From assembly GCA_029747585.1 (NCBI GenBank), contig JAPEVF010000332.1, positions 1 through 49,308 of the forward strand: a stretch of 49,308 nt of DNA, in the 5' to 3' direction. Origin of the DNA: Pleurotus djamor. Taxonomy: Eukaryota; Basidiomycota; Agaricomycetes; Agaricales; Pleurotaceae. The position numbers and the translations under genes were made by a program. Shown piece by piece: positions 10,924 through 22,418 of this stretch. The notes under the pieces are model-generated. The model was not told the DNA's origin. It did no database searches and saw nothing but the letters and a program-made list of their open reading frames with translations. Within the stretch, counting starts at the first letter, position 1; every line of letters starts with the position of its first letter.

Positions 10924-12639
10924 GACTGCTTGGTTCTATAACCCTGCCCAAGTGTTTAACGAACGATGGTGTTTATGTTTTTGAATCCAAAAGAGTGTTG
11001 CGTCGAAGAGGGAGCGAAGGAGTTTTGTGTTGCGTTTATAATAAGTGCTAGACTTCCGGATCTAGGCTGGGTGTTGTTTCCCAGGTCGAGATGTCGCTGT
11101 TGTTTTAGCTTGCGTGCCTCGTCGACGAAGACAATAAGCCTGCAGAGCGAGCGAAAGGTGGACGTGCCCTGGAGACGACGACGGAAGGAAAGAGCGTCAG
11201 CGTGTGAGGGAGAGGAGGAGGGAAAAGGGAAAAGGTGGGGAAGGAGAAGGCTTGGAAAAATATCACACAAGCACCCACACGCGATTCTCTCACACGATGT
11301 GATTATACGAAACACTCTTACCTAATCCGGACCCCAAAACAGTAATAACCTCCGTCACCTGGCCAAGTTCCCGCTTCTTCTACTTCTTCGAGTCTTGATG
11401 CAAAGACTCCAACGTTTTCGGCTTTTCGAGCCGTGGCGAATGCGCTTGTAGACGAGACCTAGCTCAAGCGAGCGGGAAGGAAATAGAAAACCACCACAGC
11501 ATCGACGAGCATTGTATTATAACGCAGCAAATTGACCCATCCGACCTTCCCAACCGTTACATCAAGATCATTTCTTTTTCCTCGGTCGTCTCATCTGTTG
11601 GAACGTTGGAACGGATTGCGAGCATCATGGTTTCCTCGATCATTTATACCATTATGGGTCGACATGCCACGCTTCACGCTATGATCTCCACCAAAAAAAC
11701 CAAAGTCCGTCTTTTCTCCGGTATTGAAGGTATCGGATAGGCGGCGGTGCAAAGGCGTTTGAAGGAGTCCTGATCCGACGACCAGCGTTTAGCTCGAGCC
11801 TTACCCTGGAATATAAGCGGCAGGGTTTCATGGATGGTGTTTCTCGGTCGACGGTCGTGCGTGCATGCACGTTGGACCTGGAGGAGGTACGTTTCGCTTA
11901 TCTCTTAGCCGATATGAGGCTGAATGCTGCATGTATGCGTACCAAAGACCCTCGAGGACACGAGGAACAATGCTTTACGCTCCTCCGAGCTCGCTCTCTG
12001 CAACGAGCTCGACCGCGCCTCCAACGCAGCCCTCGACATGGACTAGTATGAACCGGTGAACAAGCATCAGAGGGAGGGGGAGGAGGGGACGGGGGAGAAG
12101 GGAAGAAAGGTTCTCCTCAGAGAACCACGTCCTTTATATACCACTCAGTAATGCACTCTTCTTATCCACCTCTTCCTCACATTGACCGAACGTTCTTCAG
12201 GGTAGGCTTATCACTCACACTGCGCTACGTCTGGGTCGTCTTTGCCCGTCCATGATGTCATCGTGATCTGCGCTACTGCTACACAACTTATTGCTCCTCA
12301 TACACACCTCACGTACGAAAACAAAGCACCGTCCCCAACCCACCCCTGTCCATCGTATGGTCCCCTCCCCGCCGCCCCACACGACCAACATACGAACATA
12401 CGAATTTCCGGAACACCTCAATCACACTGCTCACACGCTTAATCCTTATCTTCCAACATCTCCTTCTCCCGACGTACGCACATGAAAAACCTTCAAGTCG
12501 GCAATATGGCGATATGGGTGGTCGTTGTCAATGGTTACCGACTTTGCGTTGTGGATAAATACTTCGATGGGAGCATCCAGGCTGAGCTCGAGCTCGAGTG
12601 CCCGGCGACGAGAGTTTGAGATTTGAGGTTGAAGGCAGA
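10924..12639. other. divergent intergenic region MEM / DNase
   Basis: No gene is supported in these 1.7 kb. A GT donor-like sequence in the MEM direction near 11320 (GTAAGAG) could belong to a 5' UTR intron of MEM. Short alternating GAGCTC/CTCGAG repeats occur at 12582-12598, just before the DNase. The open frames present lack family resemblance. Confidence 0.5.
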
Positions 12640-13951
12640 ATGTTCTCAGTCACCCCCTTGGTCGTGGTCGCCTTGGCTCTCATTCCTTTCCTCAACGTCG
12701 TTTCAAGTCCCATCTACGACGATGCCTCTATCGAAGTAAGTCATTCCATGGTTATTCATTACCTTTCAATATTAACCGTCAACTTGAAGGCATTTCCATC
12801 CGCAAAATCACTCGCGCCGAACAATATGACCTACGAAATCGACTGTAAAATGTATGCTCTTCAAGCTCCAAAATTCATTCTACTCTTTCAAAGTAGCTAA
12901 ACGTGTGTTCTTGTCGCTTAGACTCCCGAATGTCTGTCAAAACTGGTGTTTCTACCGTTACTGTATGTGCCTTCTCCCCTTCCATTCCCCCCTTTTCTCC
13001 ACCCCTTCCTCGCCCCTGTCCGCCGGACCCTCTACCCCTTTCTGCATTCTACCCTCTCCACCCCTCTCCCCTCTTTTCTGTCGTCCTCTCCTCCCTCAAC
13101 GCCAACCTTACTCTACTCACATTCCAACCAGGTAAAACAACCGGGAAAAGGAAAGGCGACTCCCGCTTCGTCGTAACGCTCAACACAACCGCCAACCATC
13201 GGGCTAACTCCGAATGTCGGGGCCCAAATCGGTGTAGTAGTACGAGTGAGGATATTAGAGGGGAGTGGAGTGTTAATCCTACGGCTGGTAAGTTGCGTAC
13301 TGTATACTCATCACATCGATGGTTTGGTTAATTGCTGATTGTGCGGATGGGTATTTCGACCGATTTCTTGGCTAACTGGTGATTCTTTTTTTGATGGATA
13401 GATTTGAGCTGTGATGAGCAGCCGAAGAATACGAATAATGAGGGTGGGGCGGGGGCAGCGACAAGGTGTATGCCAGCTTCTGAGAATTCACGTGAGTCGT
13501 CGTTCCATAATCCTACCATTCTTCCAACCATTTCTCATCGAATCCTTTGCGTTTTCGTAGATGAGGGTTCGCTGTGGGGCGGCTATATCAAGAAGAGTAC
13601 GTCGTATCTTTGCTGATGCATCGTCTCATCTCACCTTACGATATCATTGGCAGATAACCTCGTTGACGGCGATTTGGTCACTGTCGCACTCGGTAAGTTT
13701 CTTCCCCTTATTAGCTTCTAGCCCTTCTAGCCCTTCTAGCCCTCTCCTCCTTTGCATTTTTCTATCCGTCCCCCTTCTAATTTTCTGTCCTATTTTTTTC
13801 GTTCTTGCGTTCCCTCGTTTTCGTTTATCGAGACTGATTGTGGTGTTTTTTTCTGCCAGTGAACCGACCGTCCACGGGTTATTGTAAGAAGAAACCTCGG
13901 TGTGTGGGCGGGCAGGAGCCGGGGGAGGATGATAGTGTTCGTCAGATGTAA
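12640..13951 (+). CDS. secreted NucA/NucB-type deoxyribonuclease
   Basis: Eight exons splice to exactly 204 codons (203 aa): 12640-12735, 12790-12851, 12922-12962, 13132-13287, 13402-13491, 13561-13596, 13654-13692 and 13860-13951. Residues 1-23 are a signal peptide (MFSVTPLVVVALALI...). The mature protein has paired cysteines (NVCQNWCFYRYC) and the family core CDEQPKNTNNEGG followed by TRCMPASENSHEGS (residues ~122-152). It ends with DGDLVTVAL and a Cys-containing tail. The CDE..(P)..(N/T)EGG and R-C-x-PASEN signature is that of NucA/NucB secreted DNases, so the role is probably extracellular DNA hydrolysis for nutrition or competition. Catalysis is inferred; only the acidic pair and the EGG loop are visible. 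Introns of 114, 167 and 169 bp are longer than most in the window. Confidence 0.85.
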
Positions 13952-14094
13952 GGAATGAGAATCAACAATAATGCAATGAAGACAACTTGACGCGTGTGTA
14001 CTTTACTATCGAGCACTCGAGCAGTATTTTACTCCAACCTCCCCCCTTGCACGATTTCCTTCAAATTTCCTTCCGTGTAAAACATACCGCACTA

Positions 14095-15770
14095 TCAATG
14101 ATCGAAATCGAACAACCACCAATCTCGCGGAGCCTCCTCCCTTGTCACTCCATCCCAATCAACTGAGACGTATTGCCGCAGCCTATCCACCTGTTCTTCG
14201 TCGATCGTGCATTTCGTTATGACGAGCTTGAGGTGACGTTCGTGAAGAAGGGAAAGTGTTTCCAGTTTTACGAACGTCCAGTCGATGCAGGAGAATGATA
14301 TGATACCCAAAGTGACATTGAACGTTGTATTTGGGCTCGCCGATATGTTAATATTGGCGGTGCCGACGACACTCTGAAGGATCGCTGGTAGTTCGTTTGG
14401 TTGGATGTTCGCGAGATTGAGGACCTTCAGCTTTTTAAAGAGATTTAGGAGCTCGTTCCAAGCCAGTGGCGCACTAGATGCAACGCGCAGCGTGTTATCG
14501 TCGATCGTGAGCTCGGTGACGGAGCCAAACGAAAGAGGGGGTGGAGCTTGCGGGTTCGACCATTCCGTGTAGTGATGAACATCGAAACATGCCGATGGGA
14601 GGTTAAGGTTGAGGAAGGGAGATTCGTCGCTGGGGGAGTAGAGGTGTAACGTGAATTCACCGAAGAACTCGTTGCGGTGGATGGAAACTTTCCGCAATGG
14701 TTTTCCCCGAAAGCCTGTCATGATTTCAGAGGAGCGGCTACTAGTGAGAGCGTAGGAGTTGTCAAGAGTTATAGTGATGCGCGTCTGCTTGGGGGTGTCG
14801 AGGAGGGTGAAGAGTTTGAAGCCTTCGAGACCCTCCGTCTCTGCGTACAGAGTATTCAGTGTGGGCACAGAGATTGGAAGGATCTCAACCTCATCATCAT
14901 CGATCTTACTGAGTACACCGAGGTGGACTTGTTCGATGTTGGGAGTCTTCCTTAGAATACAACTTACGTCGAAGATGGATAGTCCGTAGGGTGATGGTGT
15001 GCAGGAGACTATGAGGTTGCGTAGCGATGGGAGAGGAGGTACATCGTATGACAGGAAAATATCTGTGAGTTCCAAGGAACTCAGAGATGTCATGTGTGGG
15101 GATAGTAGTTGGCAGGGCAAGTGAAATGACATGGACTCGGGATATAGCATAGACCGTTCAGTGACTCCAAATTCGGCACGGGAAAGCGTCAGCTTCCTGA
15201 TTGACGGAAGAGAGTCAAGGTTATAATGGATAAGGTCGATGAGTTTGGATGTCATGGTGGGGGAGTCGGTGCCGAAGCTGAGGGAGATCGTGTCGATTTT
15301 CGTCGGCCCTTTTGTAAGGAGCAAAGCTTGCCAAAGGTGGAATGAAAACGGGTAGTCAAGACTATAGTGTAGACGTAGTCGTATGTGACGAGACCGCTGG
15401 AGCATCGTCTCTAAGAAGGGTGAATCATCGGAGGAAATCGTGGCCCAGAATTGAGGCAGGTCAACGATTACCCTGCGCAAAGGTGAGCAGACTCCAAGGA
15501 TATTCATCCATGATTTTCTGCCGGAAAGAACAGTCAAGTCCTTGTAGATCGTCGCGATGACGGAGATGATGTCGCTGGGAAGGTTATACGCTGCACTGAG
15601 CGAGTTTCGCTGGGACTTCAGACGCCATATTTCCGCCTCGTGTATCGCGATTTGTTCATCGATGCGGCGGCGTTGCTCCGCCAGGTCAGTAAGGGAGTAC
15701 TGTATACCAATCATGGATGAGACATGTAGAGTTAGTTTATGTGGTACCAAGTAGCTGTGCGACTCACCAT
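14095..15770 (-). CDS. F3: F-box protein
   Basis: Minus-strand exons are 15770-15768 (ATG only) and 15699-14095, with intron 15767-15700 (GTGAGT...ACAG); 535 aa. Parts are charged helix DLAEQRRRIDEQIAIHEAE, F-box LPSDIISVIATIYKDL...RRVIVDLPQFW, LRR-like body, and tail CTIDEEQVDRLRQYVSVDWD. The F-box core reads CSPLRR where the others have C(T/A)RWR, so a usually conserved Trp is lost. It lies in the spacer between the two mirrored arms and has no partner gene in divergent orientation. The predicted role is SCF substrate receptor. Confidence 0.86.
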
Positions 15771-16178
15771 GGTGGTAAAGGCAAAGATCGTGATGGGCTC
15801 AACCGTTGTGGGAGCCGGTGCTAGGGACAGACCCCTGAATCGAGGAGTTCCCTCCTGAGCTTTTTCGTCAAACATCGACCAAGTATTGTAGCCAGGCAAC
15901 CTCGGTGAGTGAGTGGGCAGGAGCCATAACTCGTGTGAGAATAATAGTTCTCAGATGTAGGCTTGATGAAAGGAAAATAAGAGTATGCACTCCACTCTGC
16001 TCGCGCAGCATGGAGGCGTCGCGTCAATAGAGTGGCTGAAAATCTGATGATGGTTTATATAGAGTAGCTGTCAATCGTGTACGTCCGCGCTGACAGTCGA
16101 AAATGAAGGTTAAAACTTGGAATTCAAGTTTGAGTTTGAGGGCGAACATAGAGACAATCATAGAATAGAGTGGAGGTC
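15771..16178. other. F3 upstream region
   Basis: About 400 bp separate the F3 start from the HET1 stop, both on the minus strand. It holds the F3 TCAGGGG site. I see no coding sequence. Confidence 0.5.
15832..15838 (-). promoter_or_regulatory. TCAGGGG site upstream of F3
   Basis: The motif lies 62 bp before the F3 ATG. The wider match TTCAGGGG(T/C)CTGTCCCTAG is shared with F4, with one difference over 19 bp. Confidence 0.5.
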
Positions 16179-17789
16179 CTAATGAAAGGCTCGAAGCAGA
16201 CCATATCCTGCCAATCCGAGGACGGTCTATAGTTTTCCGTTGCCGCTGAGTGTAGAGCGTAGCCGAGGAAAAGAATACAGACATACCAGAAGGGTAGTTA
16301 TTTCCAACATCTTCCGCACGTTGATGACACTTGGAGTAGTATGAAAGTCACGAGGGTTGATACGGCAGTTCTTGCAATAGTAGATAGAGCCTGGGATGCG
16401 TTCACCATCCTTGTATAAGAACAGAGGGCAGAGGCTGCTGTCTTTGTCAGGGAGATCACCGAAGAGTCTTGTGAAGGCACTGCCGTCTGCGAAGATGTTA
16501 TTGCACTCGTGGATAGTGTATGATGATGACTCGAGGTCATCAAGATTGAACGGGATAGCGGTGAAAAGCAGTAGGAGGTATACCCCTGCGTCAGGCGCAC
16601 GAGATACTTGACCATTGTTGTCGACTGGCTGAACGGCAATGAAGGTAGGACTTCCACCCATGGTTCGGTGTTTCACGCACAGAAGATGGTTATTGCGAAA
16701 AGCAGAAACTATGCGAATCTGGCGACATCCTCGAATGAGTTGATTCTTCAAGGGAGTCAGAAATCGGCATACCTGAGTTGGCTTCATGGGCGTTCGAACA
16801 TCTGACAACATGCCGACTTGGATGAGCCGTTGACGAGCCGAATCGCGCCCTTCTCCGTAATTGGTGGGTAGATAGATGTCGAGCAGCGAGAACAGGGAGT
16901 ATGCGCTATCCTCCGGGAGGGAAGTGTGACGATGATTAGCACATTCGAGGATGCGATCCATTTCTAGAGGACTTGGAGTGACCATGGCCGTAAGGTACAT
17001 ATCTTCGACCCCTAGAAAGTACAGCCGTTTGTAGGGGCCAACTTTGGCGAGCTTGTAGGGTGAGCTCACCTGACGCCTTTACAATCTGCCGCATGAGCGA
17101 GGCATGTTCTTCATCATGGTCATCTTCTCCGTCCTCGTGTTCAAACAACACGGAGAGGGCGCGAGCCAAGGCGGACCGTCGAAAGACATCATATTTGACA
17201 TGGGATATACGAGTCCAATCTTCCAGGTAAAATACCATTCTCTTCGAGGCGAGGAATTCTTGAAGCGTCCAGCCACGAGTAAACCATGAAGACTTCGGTA
17301 TGTCGGCAATGGTGGAAACGTCAGCGAGGTACACGATGCATAGCTGCGCTCGTCTGTACCACCAAAACATGGACGCAATGGAAAGATCAAGCTCGTCTTT
17401 ATCCTTCTTGTTGATGCAAGCTGTATCAATCCACACATAGCGACAACCGTACGCCTGCGCTGCCTTGCAGAAGCCGTCAAACTTGGGGTAGGAAGAGAGG
17501 TCGAAATTCGATGATGTGCTCATCCACTTGAGTCGCTCGTATGTGAGCTCGTGGTCACCCCAACGGTGCGACAATATAGCGTAGGGTTCGACGTTTTGGG
17601 AACCTTGGGTAAAGCAATTTCTGGTGAGGTCAAACAGCCGAACAGGAGGTCGGTCCTATGGGGTAGAAATTACCAACTGCTTAGTGTCTGCTCGTTGGAG
17701 GGACAAACGTAGTCGCTCACCAAGAGGTGCGGAGTTTCGGGGACGGTAGTAATTTTCCAATTTGACTCTGCGTCTTCCGGCTCGGACAT
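16179..17789 (-). CDS. HET1: HET-domain (heterokaryon incompatibility) protein
   Basis: Minus-strand exons 17789-17721, 17655-17070, 17011-16287 and 16226-16179 splice in frame to 475 aa. The start (MSEPEDAE) was chosen because only that frame joins the HET exon in phase. Conserved HET blocks are YAILSHRWG (~49-57), YGCRYVWIDTACI (~95-106) and RGWTLQEFLA (~150). Then comes the usual downstream block SAYSLFSLLDIYLPTNYGEG. The last, very short exon adds a hydrophobic end (TTLLTVLGLAGYGLLRAF), so the protein may be membrane-anchored at its C-terminus. HET proteins trigger regulated cell death on non-self recognition in filamentous fungi; partner and specificity are not visible. The gene stands alone in the spacer between the duplicated arms. 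Confidence 0.88.
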
Positions 17790-19142
17790 GGCTTAGAGTA
17801 TGAAAGTAACAAAAGTCAAATTGGGCAGCTTGCGAAGAACGGGTATGGGGTTTCTCAACGTAGAATGAGGAATTATGCAAGTATTATGACAGTGAAAGTC
17901 CTATAAGCACAATGAGACTTTGTAAATCGTGGGGAGCCATGAGTATACCTGACCATTGCCTGATGTTGGCCTGACGTTGGCCCTGAAGCTGGAGTTCTGG
18001 AGGTTGGTTCAAGTTGGACGGAAACGCCCCAAAGGGCGCTTATCCTCGTGGGTGCTTGGCGCTTGACAATTTTCTGCGTTTTCTCTTTGTCCCCGGTCGA
18101 CGTTGCGCAACACTCGTCGATATAAAAAGGCAGGAGTGTCCTCGAGCTGAAAAAGTATACTTCCTTGAATCGACTTACTCTATATATCCCGCCCCCATCG
18201 CTTCAATTTGTGTTTCGGTTACTCCGTCTCCTCAACCACCTCGTAGACCTCGGGCCTTAAATTTCAGATTTCGACGCGTACGGCAGCATATGTGGCTACC
18301 CTTCCTCGAGATGTAAACCCCGCCATTCAGATTCGTTGTCGTTCTGAATGATGGATTCGGTCCCAGCAACGGTAGAGACGGGAATGAACGGGAGGGCTCG
18401 CTGAGGTTGTGGTTACGGTGATGGAGGAATTGTTGCACGAAAATTTCCGCGGACGCGTCATCCTCCTGTTGTTGATTCTCGTCAAAGGTAAGAATTTGTT
18501 TTCCCTTCTTCCCCTCGTGCCCATCTAACAATCCTTTCCCCTTAGCATCGAAGCCGAAGCTTGTCGCTGGCTTATACCATTGCAGCAGAATCATCTCCTG
18601 GCTGGAAGTACCTTAAGCCTCCGCTGCTGCTATCTTTGTGCTCGCGAAATCTGCTGTAACCCATATACGGGTGCAGTCGCAGATGATTCTGTCGACGACG
18701 GCAGTACTGGTGCTAATTGGAGGGTATACGCTGCTCTTTCGGCAATGATTGAGTCGCCCTTCCGGCCCATGGGCCTGCATTTCGTCTTCGATGGCATGAA
18801 TGATACCAGGCCGGTTGGATTGACGCCAAGGAAGGAGAAGAAAGCCGGCTCCGGTTCCCATCTTGAAATGGAAGAAGGTGATGAGCTTGGGGTTTCGACG
18901 GATGGGACAGTGCTGGATGTTGGAAGGTGTTGGGTAGACGAAGAAGAAAACATCACGCACCCAATTGAATACGTCGTTCTACGCGCAAATTGGCCGCGGA
19001 TCCAGCTGTCATCTTCCTGCCCGAAGTCCTGGTCAACAATCCTCTGGCTCTCGACTTCCGCGATCTTGCTCGCGTACCAGCTGCGTCGCGGCAGCGGCTG
19101 ATGTGCTACGCTCCTATGATGGTAGAGACTCTGCTCGCTGGG
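17790..19142. other. HET1 upstream region, no confident gene
   Basis: No family-level match was found. An open frame 18580-19101 (+, 174 codons) and an overlapping one on the minus strand exist. Neither resembles a known protein, and the plus one runs into the MEM relic. It could include an unrecognised exon or the decayed 5' end of a transferred segment. Confidence 0.4.
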
Positions 19143-20280
19143 CATCATTCATCACAACGTTCGCATTCCCACCACCAACAAGGACGACGATCGTTAACCT
19201 CCGCCGGGTGGGTAAAATTCAACCACCGGTTCTGCCGGGTCAGGTTGATTGGAGGCTGGTCTCGGCCACTCCCGGTCGCAGTCACAGCGTACCACCAACA
19301 TCTGTCGTATTCATGCTCCCATGCTCCCGCCCCCGCCCCCATCACAATCACAATCCCGTCCTTTCCAAGGAAAACTCTCCGCGCCGTCGCCTGCGTATCC
19401 ACTATATTCGCAAGATTCGAATGCAGACCGTTACCTACCCCCTCCGCAGCCCTAGTCGTCCGGGTGCCTTGACGCCTGGTGCCATCCTCCACAGCAACAG
19501 AACACATGGTGGTGGTGGATTGGGGGCAGCAATGTGTGATGGAGGGCATTCAACTCAATATGCACCGGATAATTGATGCGTCTTATCGTTACCAAATTCA
19601 TTCTCACCCGGGAGGGGATCGCTTGGGGAGGATGATTGTGTGGTGGGATTGTCGGAGGCCGATGCGGAGAGGGAAGATAATACATGATGCTGGGTAGAAT
19701 TTGCCCGTCGTTTTTCATGGGCGTTCAATTCCCTGAAGGTCTTTAAGCGTCTTCCAAAACTCTTGCCTGCTTTCGGTCTTCACGCTGCCGCTGCCTACCA
19801 TCTTGCTTTCCGCTGTCGAATCTTCGTCTGTCGTCCCTACCTTCATGTCCCCCACGTCTATCTCTTTCCTTCCTCCGTCCATCCGATATCCACATAAACC
19901 GAAGGATACCTCAGATTTTCCGTGTCGTTATAATTTTGTGTTTCACTACCACTTCACCGCTCTGAACCCCTTTTCTCTCTTTTCGTTCTTTGCAAACTTC
20001 ACGCCTCGGGCTCTTTTTCGCTGAAATTTGAAATTTGACCTTTGTCTTTGCGTTTGCTTTTTTGTCGTCACGTCCTCGTGGATACGCACACCTTACTTTA
20101 CGCTTCGTACTTTGTATTTCCACCGTCCTTTATCCTACATGTCCCACCTTCCCACTTTCTAGAGGATGTAGTACCGTCTATGTCCGCCTTCGTACCATCG
20201 TTATCTAGCTATGGAGGGCAGCGGGTGCTCGTGTTTATTATTATCTACTATCCAGCTGTTCCTCCAATCCCCATAACACA
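19143..20280 (+). pseudogene. MEM relic: inverted partial copy of the MEM 3' half and 3' flank
   Basis: The plus strand repeats the C-terminal part of MEM in broken frames. YSQDSNADRYLP matches MEM YSQESYADRYLP; in another frame, PGALTPGAILH, GGGLGAAMCDGGH and QYAPDN match MEM PGALTPGAVLH, GGLGGAMSDGGH and QYAPDN. A stop follows directly after QYAPDN. The DNA match continues past the coding end into the 3' flank, with shared CTACATGTCCCAC and TTTCTAGAG stretches, to about 20250. The 5' exons and the membrane segment are absent. It is the inner end of the right-hand inverted arm, next to F4, just as MEM is next to F2. Confidence 0.8.
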
Positions 20281-20357
20281 AGACCAAGTCTGTGTGCACT
20301 GCGCCTAACGTCCAGTAAGTAAGTCGTAACACAGATCATACAGATGGTACATCAACG

Positions 20358-22047
20358 TCAACTGTCCAGGCTAGCTTCATCAAGCAACCACCACTCCTGA
20401 GGCGTTTCCTCCCGTGTAACACCATCCCAATCAACCGATATGAGCTGCCGAAGCATGTCGACTTGTTCTTGATTGATGGTACATTTGGTTATGACGAAAT
20501 TGAGATGCCAACGGTGGAGGAAGGAAGATGTTTCCAGTTGCACGAAGGTCCAGTCGATGGAAGCGAATAATACGACTTCCACGGTGGTGACGTTCTGAAG
20601 GATTATTGGCAGCTCGTTGGGTGTGATGTGCGCGAGGTGGAGGACTTTCAGGCTTGTGAAAGGCCTCAGGAAATCGGGCCAAGCAAGTGATGAAGTAGAG
20701 TCGACACGCAGTGTATTGTCGTCGATGGTGAGCTCAGTGACGGAGTCAAAGGATAGAGGTGGTAAGACTTCTGGGCTCGACCATCCCGTGTAGTGATGAA
20801 GATCGAAACAAGCGGAAGGGAGGTCGAGGTCGAGGAAAGGAAATTCGCAATTGGGGGAATAGAGCTGTAATTTGAATTCGCCAAAGAATTCGTTGCGGTA
20901 AATGGTTACTTTCCCCAATGGTTTCCCCCGAAAGCCTGTCATGATGTGCGAGAATTGGGTAGCTGTGAGAGCCCAAGAGCTCTCGAGTGACGGGAATGGG
21001 CTTGTGTTGAAGGAGAGCAGGATCACATTGATGCGTGTCTGCCTAGGGAAGTCAATGAGCTCAAAGAGCTTGAAGCCTTCGAGATCGTCTATCACTACAT
21101 CAAGGAATTTCAATCTCGGCAAAGAGATGCGGTGCATGTCGACCTCATCATCCGTGGTCTCACTCAACGTGGTCTTACGGAGCACGCTGAGATGGATGTT
21201 TTCGATGTTCGGAGTCTGTTGTAAGATATGGCTGACCCAGAAGAGGGACAACCCGCAGGAGGATGGCGGACAGGAGACAACGAGGTTGAGTAGTGATGGG
21301 AGCGGGGGAATGTCGATCGGCAACAAGACATTGATGAGTTCCAAGGTGCGCAAGGATGTCATACGCTCAGATAGTAATTGATGAGACTCGCGGTCGGGAA
21401 AGAAAAGGGTCTCGGTGGTGTTTCTTTGCCATACGTCCTGGGTAAGCCTCAGTGTCTTGATTGACGCAAGGGCTTGCAGGTTTTGATGGATAAAGAGGAC
21501 AAGTAAGACAGAATGAACGAGAGAGTCAGTGTCTATAGTGATGGAGATTGTATCAATGTTTGTGGACTGTGGCACGGACCTGTTGCTAAGGTTGTGTAGC
21601 GTCGTGAAAAGGTCGACAGAAAACGGGTGAGCTAGCATGTGGTGGAGGCTGAGAGGTGCGTGTCGGGATCGCTTCAGCATGGTTTCGATGAAGGGCGTGT
21701 CATCCAAGGAAATCGTTGCCCAGAAGTGAGGCAGGTCAAGAATCATCCTACGCCAACGCGCACAAATGCTAAGGATGTTCAGCCAAGATCCAGGACCGGT
21801 GAATACGTTCAGCTCTTTATAGCTCGTTGCGATGACAGAGATAATCTCGCTTGGGAGGTTATGAGCCGCACTGAGGTCGTTACGCTGCGATTTCAGTCGG
21901 CGTATTGCAGCCTCGTGTTCTGCGATTTTTTCATCGATGCGACGGCGCTGGTCAGCCAGGTTAGTGAGAAGTGACTGAATCACAGTCAAAAGGATGGAGG
22001 TGTAGAATAAACTTCTGCTCGTCCTAATAAACTCTGCTACTCACCAT
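20358..22047 (-). CDS. F4: F-box protein
   Basis: Minus-strand exons are 22047-22045 (ATG only) and 21974-20358, with intron 22044-21975 (GTGAGT...TCAG); 539 aa. Parts are helix NLADQRRRIDEKIAEHEAA, F-box LPSEIISVIATSYKELN...CARWRRMILDLPHFW, LRR-like body with LRTLELINVLLP, and tail CTINQEQVDMLRQLISVDWD. It shares VPQSTNIDTIS and the NTSP..SLESSWALTA segment with F2. Together with the adjacent MEM relic this marks it as F2's mirror copy. The predicted role is SCF substrate receptor. Confidence 0.87.
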
Positions 22048-22418
22048 GATCGTTAGGATAAAGAGCCTGATGGGCTCACCTGCGAGAGGCGCTGACCTAG
22101 GGACAGGCCCCTGAACTTCGCTCCTAAGCTTATCCCTGCCGACTGGCTTTCTTCACTTATCTCAACTTTGAACGGGCTATAATGAGTCTAAAAACTCAAG
22201 TGAGGCTCAGCAAGAGGTTTCCGCACAGGTTTAGGGAGCACTCTGTTATTACACGGCGATAAAGAAGGAACAATGCAATAAGCAGCTTGGGTTAAATTGG
22301 CACTGTGGCAACCTGCTGGGGGACGACTCAAAATACTCTACGCGGAACGTCCGTGTACGTGTTTAACCCAAGTTTCTTGTCTACTGAAGGGCGCGCAGAT
22401 ATTCATTCCCTCCCTTCC
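22048..22418. other. F4 upstream / F5 downstream region
   Basis: About 370 bp between two minus-strand F-box genes. It contains the F4 TCAGGGG site and no other recognisable feature. Confidence 0.5.
22108..22114 (-). promoter_or_regulatory. TCAGGGG site upstream of F4
   Basis: The motif lies 61 bp before the F4 ATG and sits in a 19-bp match to the F3 promoter. Confidence 0.5.

Noticed and set aside
18580..19148. Overlapping long frames on both strands
   Set aside because: Neither has recognisable motifs, splice-supported continuation or a paralog, so they were not called as genes.
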